A program made the translations under genes and the position numbers. A stretch of DNA of 64,000 nt from Epiperipatus broadwayi (lineage: Eukaryota > Onychophora > Udeonychophora > Euonychophora > Peripatidae): NCBI GenBank assembly GCA_028023455.1, contig JAQFVV010006640.1:328001-392000 (forward strand), written 5' to 3'. Each line of letters opens with the position of its first letter. Positions within the stretch are counted from its first letter, which is position 1. Positions 24,778 to 37,234 of the stretch are shown here, piece by piece. The notes under the pieces are model-generated. The model saw nothing but the letters and a program-made list of their open reading frames with translations. It searched no databases and was not told the DNA's origin.

Positions 24778-25357
24778 ATATATATATAATACAATGTGTC
24801 TTTGTTAATATATTTGGTGCTATTACATTTTAGTCACTTAAGATCATCTTTATTATTTCTAGGATGGTATACCAAAGTCTTAAATGGTGGAAGATGGGAT
24901 TATCTGCAGCTAAATTTTCTTCTAGCTAACTTATGCATTATTTATGTATAGGTCTGTCTAATGATGCCAATCCTGTTTCTTAACCTTGAGACTGACTGGA
25001 TTTTTTCCATCATCCATAAAACTTTTTAGTTGTCATTCACTTCTGAATGAAACAACTTGTCTCCATTTCTGTGATGATGGTATACTTCCTTACACGGGTT
25101 CTAGAAATAAAGCTATGATTTATATCCAAGAGTTCATGCCTCAAATATATTTTAAGACCAGTTTTATGTTATTTACACTCCTTAACACTGTGATCCTTCA
25201 ATATAATTAATCCTAATCCTAATGACTCCTTATGGATTTTTGTTTAGTTTTAATAAAATTTGCTTATATCAAAAAATTTGGGATTATTCTGTTTTTAGTA
25301 ATTTGGTTTCCATATCCTAGGTCACAATTTTTTAGGTCCATTTTTATTTTAGGCTTA

Positions 25358-26493
25358 TTAAGCATTTATATTTATACACTTAATAAAAGTGAATGGGCCT
25401 TTGTATGTATTACATAGTTTATGGAATATGGTATCTTTTTTCTTCTTTGCATGTGTTGTAATTTCAAGTATTATCTGTTGATCACTCTTTATATTTCGAT
25501 CATCTCTGCCATTATGGAGTCCTTTGAAATATCTTACATAAGATTTAAGACAGTTGAATATGATCACTGCATTTAGAGTTTTCCAAATTTTATTGTGGTT
25601 ATGATACTTTCCTTCTATAAAATTAGCATGACATGGAAACATTCCATTTGGATGGCTACCAAGAAGTTGAGAGAAAGTATTTTTAAAAACCATCTCATAT
25701 TTTCTCTTAATATAGATGCCACTATAATGGTGTGATTTCAGACATTCATCAATTTTGGTGGTCATTGGTTCTTCTGCCTTGTGATCTTCCATAACACTTT
25801 TAATATTCAACTTTTCTTTAGTTTTATGGGCTTATTTTTTATACTATGATTATCTTTAGGTTCTTTTGAATCCCTTTCCAACATAAATTTGGAGTTTTCA
25901 CATGTTTGATTGTTTCAATAGCCTTGATATCTATTTTGTATTTGATTTTCAAATTATCAATGCTGTTTTTTATTCGTTCTCCGAATTCAATAAACCTCCT
26001 TTAACAATTACTATCTCTTTCATCCCTATCTTTTTTTATTTTTTTCATTATATCTAATGATAGTTTCATCATCTCATTTTTCATTTCTATATTGAAATCA
26101 TCATTTTTTTTTTCATTTCTTTCATTTCCATTTTGAGATGTCTAATATTTTTTATAAGTTCTTTAGTGACCATATCTGATAATAGTTTCATCAACTCGTT
26201 TTTCATAACTTTTGACAAATTTTGTATCATCAGGATCAATTGGCTGAAAACAGTATCATTTGTGCTTGTTCTTTTTTTGTATTCATTGTTTCTTGGGGTG
26301 TAATATTTTCCAATATAGTGTCCCCAGACATTTCAATATTTTTTTCAACTATATTTTCAAAAGTAGAAATTTCTAAGTCATCCCTAATAGGATTTTGTAT
26401 TTGTTCAACCTGCACTTCTTCCCTTTCAATTTTTTTACTAACTTCTTTATTAATTTCCAATTCCATTGCTTTTATTTTGCTTCTGGCTATCAT
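25358..26493 (-). pseudogene. Decayed ORF of the inverted duplication, left copy (unrecognised protein)
   Basis: Start near 26,493 (MIARSKIKAMELEINKE), then a charged, helix-prone region with Glu/Lys heptads (residues 1-250 or so) that reads as a coiled coil. A less charged C-terminal part follows (25,810-25,358, uninterrupted for 150 codons), with the string NGMFPCHANFIEGKYH and IFNCLKSYVRYF. The middle (about 26,230-25,815) has several stops and frame changes. The right copy (27,331-28,461) encodes the same order. Without introns in view and with a high-copy look, a gag-like or accessory protein of a mobile element is one option; a duplicated host pseudogene is another. I do not recognise the family. 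Confidence 0.6.
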
Positions 26494-26856
26494 CTAATAC
26501 ATATGTTATGTTATATTATATTTATTTTGTAAAATAACTTTATGTAGTTTTACCTCAAACTAATTTCTTTCTATGCAAATCAAGTAACTTGATAAACATC
26601 ATACAGACTTTTCTGCTATCATACATTTAACATGAATTGTGATTTAAATTTTGTTTGATTATCACTTAATTAATTAATTTATTTTTTAAACATATTACTT
26701 TATATCTCATTTTATGCTTTGTTTATTTGCTAACTACACAACTATTTTATTATTATCTATCTATTGCTGTTTGTCATTTGTCTAGTTTCCATATGTCACA
26801 TATTAAAACTATTAGCATATCATAAAATAATCATATAATTTCGATCTCCTAAAGTT

Positions 26857-26986
26857 TGGTACCAGATACAAAGGGACAGTCAGGCTTCATACTATTTGTG
26901 TGTGTGTGCTGCGTCAAATATCACGAAAAAATATATAAAAATATATACGTGATCAGATTCCCAATGACTTATGGTTTTGAAATTGC
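26857..26986. other. Centre of the large inverted duplication
   Basis: About 130 bp that the two arms do not share. It holds a (TG)n run near 26,898 and a small hairpin, tatcacg...cgtgatc around 26,919-26,954, with an AT-rich loop. Confidence 0.6.
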
Positions 26987-29900
26987 AACTTTAGGGGTTC
27001 GAAATCATATTATTATTTCATGATATGCTAATAGTTGTAATATGTGATGTATGGAAACTAGACCAATGTTAAACAGCAATAAACAGATACCAATAAAATA
27101 GTCGTGTCATCAGCCAAATAAACAAAGCATAAATGAGATATAAAAATAAATAAATGAAGTGATAATCAAATAAAATTTAAATCATAACTCATGTTAGATA
27201 TATGACAGCAGGAAAGTCTCTACGATGTCTATCAAGTTACTTGATACACATAGAAAGAAATTAGTTTGAGATAAAACCATAAAAAGTTATTTTATGAAAT
27301 AAATATATTATAACATAACATATATATTAGATGATGACCAGAAGTAAAATCAAAGCAATGGAATTGGAAACTAATAAACAATTAGCAAGGAAATTGAAAG
27401 AAAAAAAGTCCATATTGAACATATACAAAATCCTATTAGGGATAGGTTAGAGATTTCTGCTTCTGAAAATATAGTGAAACAGAATATTGAAATATCTGGG
27501 GTGGGTGGGGGGGTGGACTATCTCAGAAATATTCCAACCTCAAGAAACATCAATGATTGTAAACACACAAAGGATGGAAAGAATGGAAGTAAATGACCCT
27601 GTTTTTAACCAATTGATGATAATGATACAAAATTTATCAACGAATATGACAAAACAAAATGATGATCTTGAAATAGAAAGGAAAAAAACAAAATGATTTC
27701 AAACTAGAAATGAAAGAAATAAAAAAACAATATGATGATTTTTAAGATAGAAATGAAAAATGAGATGATGAAACTATCATAAAATATGACAAGAAATAAA
27801 AAAGGATATTGATGAAAGAGATTATAAATGGCAAACAAGATTTGTTGAACTTGAAAAACAAATTGAAAACAGCATCGATAATTTGAAAATTGAATGCAGA
27901 ATAGATGCCAAGATCATCCAGACAAAACAATCCCATCAAAACTCCAAACTCATGTTAGAAATAAGTTCAAAAGAGTCTAAAGATAATCATAGTATAGAAT
28001 ATGAGTCCATAACCACTGAAATAAAGTTGAATATTAAAAGTGTTATGGAAGATCACAAAGCAGAAAAACCAATAACAATCATAATTGATACATTTCTGGA
28101 ATCATACAATTGTAGTGACATCTATATTAAGGGCAAATATGGAGTGGTTCTTAAAAATATTTTCCCTCAATTTTTTGGTAGTTATCCAAATGGAATGTTT
28201 CCATATCATGCTAATTTTATAGAAGGAAAGCATCATAGTTACAATAAAACTGAGGAAACTCTAAATGCTATGACTATATTCAACTGTCTTAAATCTTATT
28301 TAAGATAAATTCAAGGATTTCTATAATGAAAGAGATTATTTGAATAGAAAGAGTAATCAATGGAGAGTTCTTGAAATTCCAATGACACAAATGAACCAAA
28401 ATGTATTATATTCCATAGAGTATGTAATACATAAGAAGACCCATTCATTTTTATTAAGTGTATAAATATAAATGCTTAACAAGCCTATAATAAAATTGGA
28501 CCTAAAGAATTATGACTTAGGATATGGAAACCAAATTACTAGAAACAGAATAATCCCAAATTTTTTTATATAAATCGATCTAATTAAGACTAAACAAAAA
28601 TCCACAAACTGTGAATTTAAATTCATGTAAGGATCATTAGGATTAGGATTAATTAGACTGAAGGATGAAAGTGTTAAGATGGATAATGCACAACATGGAA
28701 CCAGTCTTGAAATATATTTGAGAAATGAACTCTTGGAAATAAATCATAGCTTTATTTCTAGAACTTGTAAGGAAGTATACCATCATCACGGGAATGTACA
28801 CTGATGAATGTGACGAGTTGCTCCATTTAGAAATGAATGACAAGTAACACGTTTAATGCATGCTGAGGGAAATCCACTCAGTCTCAAGATTAAGAAGCAG
28901 GATTGGCACCATTAGACACATCTATATATAAATAATGCATAGATTATGTAAAAGAACATTTAGCTGCAGATAATCAAATCTTCTACCATATAAGCCTTTG
29001 GTATACTATCCTAGAAATGGTAAATATGATAACAAGCGATTAAGATGTAATAACACCAAATATATTAACAAAGACACATTGTATATATATATACACTCCT
29101 GAAAGTGAAACGAAAGCAAGTAATCAAGATTCTAGTCCTGCATGATAGGCCAATAATTGCACATCAATTTTGAGCCAAGATTTTTTTTTTTTTGAAAAAA
29201 AGAAAAAAAAAATCTTTCAAGGGCATGAAGCTAAAAGCAAAATAAACATACCCTGACCTTATTATACCAATTACTGACAACACTCACAAAACATCTATCG
29301 AATAGAGGCACAAAATGCTACTGAAGAGAGAAAGACTTAATAAAAACAAAACTAAATCGAACCATCAATTGAAAATTAGATTAAATATATTTTAATCTCT
29401 TAAGTGGGGGTGGGGGTGAGGATACATTAAAGCGTCCATAAAAAAATCACCACTCACACTTACATCATAAAGACTGGATCAACCAACACAATCAAAATTA
29501 TTGATTATAAGTTAATATGTTTGTGTAAAAATGTCATTTAAAATTATATTATTGACAATACCAATTTATATGTATACCAAACCCTTAAATACAAGCAAAG
29601 AAATGATCTCAGCGCAAGAAAGATGGTTTATAAAAGAGTCTCAATCACTAACATGAAAATTCAGATGACAATTGAAGATTATCTGATGGACTACCATTCA
29701 GTTCATGAAAAGGAACTTTCCTAGGCGCAAATTTGCTCCCATGTTTCACTATGTTAATTACAAGACTTTGAACTATGGCTAGACTAGGCTGGATTAACAT
29801 TCCAAATTATATTTTTATATATTTTTTATTCTTGTTTTGCTTGTTAAATTGGTTTCTTTCTTTTGAAACAGAGAGTCAATCCATCCAACCTCCAATTATT

Positions 29901-30920
29901 CTAGAGGGAGAAGAGCTATCAATCTTTTTTTTATATTTAATAATAAAATTTAGGGACAGACTCCTGAACTTGCTTGTCAATTGGTACATTAGTCTACTGT
30001 ATGGAAAGTGAGACTTTAATTTTATTCAATATTAAGTGTTTACATTCGGACAGTTACAATGTTTTTTATGTTTAGTATTTGTGTTTAATTAACTTAATTA
30101 TTTGTTATTTGGAATGTATGACTAACTCTTGAATGATTGGTCTGTCCTATCACAGATCTATATAATGCCAGAATAATAGCTAACTCAGGATCTATAAGGG
30201 ATTCTCAACAGGTCACAAAATATAGTCTGGCAGAGTAGAGATAAAAGATCAAATGATTTCATGAAATTTTAGTCATCAAAGAATTAATTGTTAAAATATA
30301 GTTTCAAATTGTCTTCAAGGCAAATTTGAGTTTGTTAAATTGGAATGGAAAATGATCATCCTTTGTAGGGATAAATCATTAACCATTAAATACATATATA
30401 ACTTTGTTATAAAGAATTATTAATAGCGATCATCATCAAAATTAATTTGTTAAATATTAAGTATTAAATCAAATTAGTTGTTTGTTGTTTGATTTTTCTA
30501 CTTTCCAATTAATCACACTTACGCATATCCAATGCACACATCAGATATAGAATAATAATACCTTGAAATAAAGCACATGCACATTCTTCCTGAGTTTGAA
30601 CTCTGTGGCATACTGAGAATCAAGAAAATGAAGTAAGAAAAGTGTGCAAGTGTGAGATTTATCCACTCGATTTTTAATCATTATGGGACCACTTTCTAAA
30701 ACGTAGATAAATCATCAAATAATCTACTTGTTATATCATGTGTAATGCTCTTACATGAAGACCAAGTGGGTGACAATAGTTAAATGGTTGCAAGTTCAAA
30801 AGCATAAGGTTTTGGACATGAATCATATATATATCCCAACCCCTTATATCTGGCGCAGTCAATCATAAGGCTTCAAACACACATAATTAATACGATGTCG
30901 GACCACCCTGTTATAATATG
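26987..30920 (+). repeat. Right copy of the head-to-head inverted duplication
   Basis: Plus-strand counterpart of 19,863-26,856, about 3.9 kb, with none of the three insertions found in the left copy. It begins at aactttaggggttcg, carries the ORF at 27,331-28,461, then about 2.4 kb without recognised coding content. It ends at ccaccctgttataat. A local oddity is a G-rich run (ggggtgggtgggggggtgg at 27,498) inside the ORF, absent on the left. Near 30,765-30,880 there is an extra block of roughly 100 bp not seen on the left. Confidence 0.9.
27331..28461 (+). pseudogene. Decayed ORF of the inverted duplication, right copy (unrecognised protein)
   Basis: Opens at 27,331 (MMTRSKIKAMELETNK). It shifts frame near 27,400 (HIEHIQNPIRDRLEIS), and continues through an Asn/Lys/Glu-rich coiled-coil region (27,487-27,696) and a 141-codon stretch (27,883-28,308). 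That stretch ends in YIKGKYGVVLKNIF, NGMFPYHANFIEGKHH and TIFNCLKSYLR, then a stop. The left copy reads through this last point into about 50 more residues. The best conserved part between copies is the C-terminal block around NGMFP.HANFIEGK, which suggests it was the functional domain. Family unknown. Confidence 0.6.
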
Positions 30921-32790
30921 TATAATTTTATTTTCTGTCTATATAATCCAAAATGTATATAGTCAATTTCTTTATGTTCCAATATTTTGATTACCCGAGA
31001 TTATTATGAGTTCAAATTTAAATGCTCAGTTCTGTTACTGATGTGTGGTAATGGTGTGTGAGTTTGTGAATCGTATTTTTCACTCAGGTTAGAGCTCTAT
31101 AAAATAGAATATTATTTTTTATTCTTAAAATAAAACGAAAGTTACTGATAACATTGGAAAGTGTAAGACTGGTTATTTAATATTATCTTAACTGGAATTA
31201 TTTTAAAGAAAAATAAAAAACTTTTCAAAAATACTGTCTCATAGTGTGAATCTATCTAAGTATCGTCAAATAGTTGTTGACTTTTAAGTAAATTTTTTTT
31301 TTAAATGGCAGATCTTTAACCAGTCTAGTTAAACACACAATTATTGCAGTCAATACATAACTAACTTTTCTTTACTATAAAGTAAAACAAAAAAGAAAAA
31401 ATAATTTATCAATTATTTTATAACGTACTGGTTATAGTTTTTTCTTTCACTCTTTGGGAAAATACTGAAGGGGCTCTTGTCCTGCCATAAGCATTTTATT
31501 ATTACTTTACCTTACTTATAATTACTCTCTCACACACAAAAAAACTTAAAAATTAATGGTTAATATTTTTATATCTTCATAATTTATTATCCTAATTGCT
31601 ATTTTCCATTAATTAAGATTACTGAATAGTTTCTATATATTATTGTATGTCTTTACTTTCGAAGCAAATGAAAAGCATATAATGGCGAAGTTAAATGGAA
31701 ATAGTCAATCAGATTTTTGTAAATTATTAAATTATTATAAATAATTAATTTGGGATAAACTTTTAAATTATCTGTGGCAAAGCTTATTAAATTATTCCAC
31801 TGTAAACTTTTGACATGTTCATTGTTTTTGCATTAAAAGATTTATGCTACTGTTTTCATTGGTCTTTCAATTCAGCACAGTTTTTAATTACACCCCAATA
31901 CATTTTGGTGTGTTATTATTTACTAGCTGATAATTAGACGATGTTGTTTGTTTTATCTCATCAAAAGCCAGCATCGTTTACAATTGTCTTATCTGTCTTC
32001 TATATATCTAATCCAATTTTTGAAATTGATAAAATTATTATATATCAGAAGCATTGAAATCAAGATAAGAACAGACTGATTTTTTGTTTACTTCTAATTT
32101 ATGACTTTTGAACAGCTTAAGTCAAATAAAACCAAATTTGATGTTGACATTCTAATAAGATAGCCATCTTTATATCTACGACTATTTTTTATAGATTGGT
32201 TTATCTTAAACTAGATAAATTTCATACTAGTGATAAAGATGTCCAGTCAAAAAATAAATACAATGGAACTACTAAAATATTGATTGTTTTGTTACACATT
32301 TTCAATAATCCTAATGGGCTGTTTGCAGTTGTGCATAGTCTGATCACGATATAATCGCATTGGTTGAAATTTTCGATCATCTTTACATATGTACATGAAT
32401 AAAGTCAATTAATCTACTAGAAAAAAATATTGCAAATCTTAGAAAAACTAGGAGCAATATTTAGAAGGAAATTAAAGTATGAAATAGTTTGGAACCACAA
32501 CTACTTTTTTGAATTACATACCTTATATATATACAATAAAAATAAATATTTCTTTTCAAAAAAAAATATAAAAACTTATTTATTCCAGCAAGCATAACGT
32601 TTGTTATGATCTAGTTATCGATTAGACTTGAAGATGATGAATGATGTGTTACAGTTATGGGGAATTAGCAATTCAATTTTAAATTTCTATTCTAAATTTT
32701 AAATAAATTCGTACATTATTAAACAAAATACAATTTTTTTTTGAATACACATATAATTTATCTACTTGGAGTTTAGCTGCAATTATAAAA
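30921..32790. other. AT-rich stretch without recognised features
   Basis: No open frame of note and no repeat shared with the window was recognised. Confidence 0.5.
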
Positions 32791-32955
32791 AATTTGAATA
32801 CAGACAATTCCCTTAAGCCATCCACTCTATCTCATAGAATCAATATACGTGACCACATACATGTGAAAAACATAAATGATTTCCAATATAATTATTTTGT
32901 GCTGAAGCAGCACTCATCAGTTGGTGCAAATCATCATCTTCCATATATATATATT

Positions 32956-34622
32956 GTACAGGGTTCGAATATGGGTCTTTGAAACACCGGCCTCTTAGGC
33001 AGAGAAGAACATACTCGGAGAGTATGTATGCCCAAACGATAGCTATAAAATATATAACTAGCATTACATTTCCAGGACATAACTTCTTCTCTACTGTTGA
33101 GTTCAACACCACATTCAAAGCACTTTTTTTGCTTGTGTATAAATACGGACACCAGTTAATTATCCAAGAATGAATAAATAACGCACTTTGAGCAATGGCC
33201 ACTAACTCAACGCCTAAATATCCATGACTAGCTCAGATGTTTGTAATCACTAATAGATTATACATAATTAGTGGTTAAAAGAATTGATAAAAGAATTGTA
33301 AAAGGAATTTATAAAAAGAATTGACAGACAAATAAAGTTTAATTTTAAAGACAATTTATTAACTAACATTTACTAATTTTAAACATTTTATAATTCTAAT
33401 AAAACACATGCATATTTTAAATTAACATTTCTAAACTAGTTTAAATATTCTTGTAGATTTTAATAATAGAACACTGGTATTTATCTAATTTAACTAATAA
33501 CACTGATATAATGATCATGCACATATTAACTCATACACTCACATATATAATAATAAAGTATTACATAGCATTTGAAACTTAAACACACATATTAATAGTT
33601 CATTTTATGTATGATATAGAGTCCAAATTACTTGTCTCTGTAGGATTTACGAATTACAGCAGTGGCTACTATATATAAAAGAGAACAATAAAATGTTTTA
33701 CCTAGCATTTTTGAAATGTGGATATTGCTTGTTGTTGACTGCTTCTGATGGAGTATATCTAACCGGTTAGATTTGATGTTTCTTGAAGAGATTTGATGCT
33801 AATCCGTTGGTTTTACTCCTGGAGACAGTTGAACATTGGTGGAGGATTTCTGAGCTGTTATGCAGACATTATTTCAAGGGAAGGTTTTGATGATCTTGTT
33901 GGACTAAAGGGCTGAAGTAAGAGTGTATATTCCCAAAAGCTGCTCAACACCACATTTCTGTTTCTGGATACATAATATAAACTGCACTGTTATCTGAACT
34001 GAAACAAGAGTGACACTGAAAACTAGGCTGACAACTCACGTCTGATAAAAATCTGGCTATTTATATATGCAAAGTGTTTTTGTTTTAATATCCTCCGGCA
34101 ATGTGTGTTGTCAAAATTTCATTGATAACTAATTCTTTGACAATGTGTTTTTGAAGATTGTTTAATTAGTAGTAACTTTCATAAACGTGTTGTTTTTATA
34201 TCTTTAATTAGTAGCCCACCGCTGGTGTGGTTTTTTTTTAAATCTTTATTTAACTTAATAGCCATCGCTGTGTTTTCCAAATATAATTTCTTTTTATCTT
34301 TCATTTATATATATTTTTTTAATATTATTCTAACATGCATACATTTATTTACACTCGCATGCACATATATAATTTATTATAATAAGCTCGAATGAAAAGA
34401 GATTTATATTTTTTAAACTTTAAATTATTTATTTTTACGAATACTAATTAGAGAAACTGTTTACTTCCCTTTATAACACTTTTAGTTTGACCTTTTCTAA
34501 CAAAACACCCCTCTCCCCTTCTGATTAATTAATTGTAACTTTTATTTCAAAAACTTTTATGAAAGATTATTTTTAATAATTTTTTTAGATAAATTACTAT
34601 GTGCCAATTTCAATATTGGTAC
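32956..34622 (-). mobile_element. Family E element, copy 2 (inserted in family P copy 1)
   Basis: Inverse counterpart of 8601-10,177. It starts gtacagggttcgaatatgg and ends ccaatttcaatattggtac, so both ends carry GTAC with loosely inverted flanking bases. It sits between catatatatat and tatatatata. On the minus strand it has a TATA box (34,066-34,055) and a splice donor CTAG/GTAAAA (33,701/33,700). Frames of 120, 72 and 64 codons overlap each other on both strands in 32,840-33,202 and none is conserved in copy 1, so none is called. Confidence 0.7.
34055..34066 (-). promoter_or_regulatory. TATA box of family E copy 2
   Basis: Minus strand reads atataaatagcc, matching the TATA box of copy 1 in sequence context and distance to the donor. 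Confidence 0.45.
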
Positions 34623-35140
34623 TATATATATATATATATTTAATCAGTGATATTCAAACTTTATTAGACAGTCTTCAATGTACTCCACCCTCCAATTCTT
34701 CAGTCATCCATACCATTAACAATCTGATGATGGAACACCCAAATCTCTCTTCTGTGTTTTTAAATGAATGTGGTTCTATACATGAGGGATCAGAGTGATT
34801 TAAAATCAACATGAGTATGACAATAATATTGGCATCAACAAGAAATTTGGGCATTTTATCATCAGATTTTCAATGATATGGATGGTTGAAGAGTTGGATA
34901 ATGGAATAGAGTGAAGCCTTTCCATTAAAGTTTGAAGATTTGCTATCTTAATATAAACTGAGCACTTATTATATGTGTGGGTGGGAGATGATAATCTGAA
35001 CCAGCTGATGAGTGCTGGTTCATCAGAAATTACTGCATTGCAGATCATTTATCTTTTTCACATATGTGTGGACATGTGTATTGGTTGTATGAGATAGAGT
35101 AGATAGCTGAAGGGGCCTTGAAAATCTGTGTTCAAATCAC

Positions 35141-35843
35141 TTATAATTGAAAAATATAGTTATAATTTTTTTACAAATAATATAAAATAGCACTATATAT
35201 ATATGCATTATGATACCTCTTCAAAATTTATTTTTGAATTTGTTTTAAAAAGAAAGGAAACGTGATTAAAACTAGATAAGTTCATTTTACTGAAACATTT
35301 TTTCATATTTAAAACAAAATATTTTAATTTGCATCTAAAAAAAATCTTTTTTAATTTGTTGCTAGAAAAAAGTACTATATAGAAAAAGTTAAAACAAAAA
35401 GAACTAAAAGAAAGTAATAATAATAATGATTCTAAGATCAAACTTTATTCAATAATGCTATCGTAAAAAGTGTCCTCTATTGTTAGTGCAATAGTTAAGA
35501 TGATAAATGATAAACTCTAATATCTTAAAGGTTTTTTTTCATCTTTGCAGAGCATTTGAACCTAAAATTATAATAACATTTAAAATATAAATCTGGGTGG
35601 AAAACATGTATCTAACAAAATCAGATTAATCAAAGATAAGGACAATTCTCAGAAGATATTAAAAAAATTTCCTTAAAAAAAAAAAATTATTTTTTTCCAC
35701 ACAAAAATATGTCTTATCTTATAAATAAATCAAAAGTCTCTCCAATATTTTAATATTTTTAAAAATATTTATTGCATCGTTTATATTATCCAGCGAAGTT
35801 AATGTTAACATTATCCTATTTATCACTTAGTACTGATTATTTC
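35141..35843. other. AT-rich stretch without recognised features
   Basis: A minus frame at 35,208-35,441 is Phe/Leu/Lys-rich and has no domain; not called. Confidence 0.5.
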
Positions 35844-36696
35844 CAGAGGCGCATTAATCCAGCAAGGACTAAACGGTCGCATAGGGCCCCAAAGTCTTAA
35901 AATGTCTTTTCATTAGGATTCGAGGAAATTTTTTTTTTTTTTGTATACAATCAATCCTCCTATAATGCGATATTATTTAAGTTTTTGAAAGGAATTTATT
36001 TGGGGATTCTAACTTTTAACTGGAATCTAGTCTAGCATAAATAGGCCCAAATTAAGAATATATATATATTAATTACACAAAAAATTCGACTCCTCCCACA
36101 ATAATAATTTGATTTAAATATTATGTTTTTGAAAAAATTATCGTAAAAAATTTTTGCTGTTATCCTGAAGCTGGTTTATCTCCACAGGGTTTTTTCTAAA
36201 TTATATTTTGATTGGAGAAAGGTAAAAATGGATTTTCTTTGTTAACATCTCTTAACGCCAAAGAAAAAATGTCTTGCACATTTCCAAATGTTGAAATATT
36301 ATTGAAATTTTTTTTAACAATTTACTTGGCTAATGCGTCAGGAGAAAGATCGTTTTCTATTTTAAAGCGTGCAAAAATTATTTAAAGAGTGCTATGGGAG
36401 AAAAAAGATTAAATAATATGGCCATTCTGTATATAGAACAATAAATTTTAAGCCAAATTGACACTGCAGAAATAATTGATGAATATGCAAGAAATAAAGC
36501 AAGACGGAAATTCTTGTAAAAAATGTTTTTTAATAAATTCATTTAATGTGCTATGGTATGAAATTTTTGATTACTTTTATTTTTTGTTAATAACTTAATG
36601 AGAGTTTTTTTGAAAATTTTTTTTTCTAACTTGAGTTTGAAGGCCCCGAAATTTTTACTGCTTGGGGTCGTCTCCACTTGTCTTGCTCCGCCTCAA
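35844..36696 (+). mobile_element. hAT element, internally deleted
   Basis: The left end CAGAGGCG is the usual start of hAT terminal repeats. The right end closes with ccgcctca, near-inverse but with the last bases changed. Subterminal gggcccc (35,885) and ggccccg (36,641) blocks are also inverse. Only the 3' part of the transposase remains (36,242-36,519). An 8 bp target duplication is not clear. Length 0.85 kb. Confidence 0.7.
36242..36519 (+). pseudogene. hAT transposase C-terminal dimerisation domain, relic
   Basis: The plus strand translates to LTSLNAKEKMSCTFPNVEIL, then the signature ASGERSFSILKRAK. After one lost base in an A run near 36,375 comes YLKSAMGEKRLNNMAILYIE, then a stop, and finally IDTAEIIDEYARNKARRKF and a terminal stop. 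This is the order of the hAT dimerisation region (E-R-S-F-S ... RL..LA.L.IE) as found in ZMYM-like hAT transposases. With one frameshift and one internal stop in under 100 codons, and no DDE region upstream, it is inactive. Confidence 0.85.
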
Positions 36697-37234
36697 AATA
36701 ATGCATAATTTTACTTTTTACTTTTATAGTTTAAGAATCATACATTTGATTATTCAAAACATGCGTGTAAATAAATTTTATGATAGTGTCTTTCTCATTG
36801 TGTGTGTGCGTGTATGTCGGTACATATATATTAATTAAAATAGATTATAAGCATTGTCCGTGATATTCGCAAATAATAGATTATAATGATTGCGTATCAT
36901 ATCTGCAAATATTGCTATAGTTAGATCGATATCTTTAAGTAAAACAAACGCTTGAATAATTTTGTGAATTTGTGCCTGTTTAAAATAAATAAATAAATAT
37001 TTCCGTTATTATTTCTATGTAATTCTAAAATAATTGTTTTATATTCTAATATTTTTTTATTTTTGCTATTTAATTAATTATTTTGAAGTAATATTTTTTT
37101 TTTTACTTATCTTGAAGTGGTTTTTAAAACAGGTAGTCGGTATTTTTGTTTATGCAATAACTTTTATAGCGTTACAAATCCTTCCTATTTGGAAATGTAA
37201 ATATTAATTGTTGGAAGAGGGCGTCCAGCGCATA
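36697..37234. other. Upstream region of the candidate first exon
   Basis: AT-rich except for a pocket from about 37,130 in which CpG dinucleotides (gtcggt, agcgtt, ggcgtc, agcgca) are far denser than elsewhere in the window. A TATA-like string (tttatagcg, 37,163) lies about 70 bases before the ATG. This is compatible with a promoter and 5' UTR, which would be inference. Confidence 0.4.

Larger units (their letters stand above)
19863..26856 (-). repeat. Left copy of a head-to-head inverted duplication
   Basis: Read on the minus strand this segment matches 26,987-30,920 in order and along nearly the whole length. Examples: the inner end (aactattagcatatcat; cctaaagtt), the ORF region, ttctagaaataaagc near 25,095, ctgcagctaaatt.t near 24,906, actttcaggagt near 23,448, ttgcatgaactgaatggta near 22,417, gacagaccaatcatt near 21,995, ccctacaaaggatgatcat near 21,644, and the outer end ataacaggatggtc. 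Over the ORF, identity is about 80-85% by eye. It is 3 kb longer than its partner because of three insertions: family T copy B, family D copy 2 and a 126 bp fold-back. The unit itself is about 4 kb and not recognised. Confidence 0.9.
32791..35140. mobile_element. Family P palindromic element, copy 1 (split by family E copy 2)
   Basis: The outer left part (32,791-32,955) matches the left arm start of copy 2 at 58,389. The rest (34,623-35,140) continues at the point where copy 2 continues, so the 1.67 kb between is a later insertion at a TA run. Within 34,633-35,040 the two arms pair: ttcaaactttattagacag...ctccattc-type blocks against their inverse ending near 34,935. The right end has gagatagagtagatagctgaa and gtgttcaaatc, resembling tRNA boxes A and B pointing outward; the left end has the same strings pointing the other way. 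Confidence 0.7.

Noticed and set aside
26222-26497. 91-codon plus frame
   Set aside because: Antisense of the coiled-coil ORF of the left arm.
32840-33202. Overlapping frames of 120, 72 and 64 codons on both strands
   Set aside because: They cross the junction between family P and family E copy 2 and are not shared with other copies.
34601-35048. Two frames of 65 and 80 codons on opposite strands with similar peptides
   Set aside because: The similarity comes from the palindrome of family P, not from a protein.
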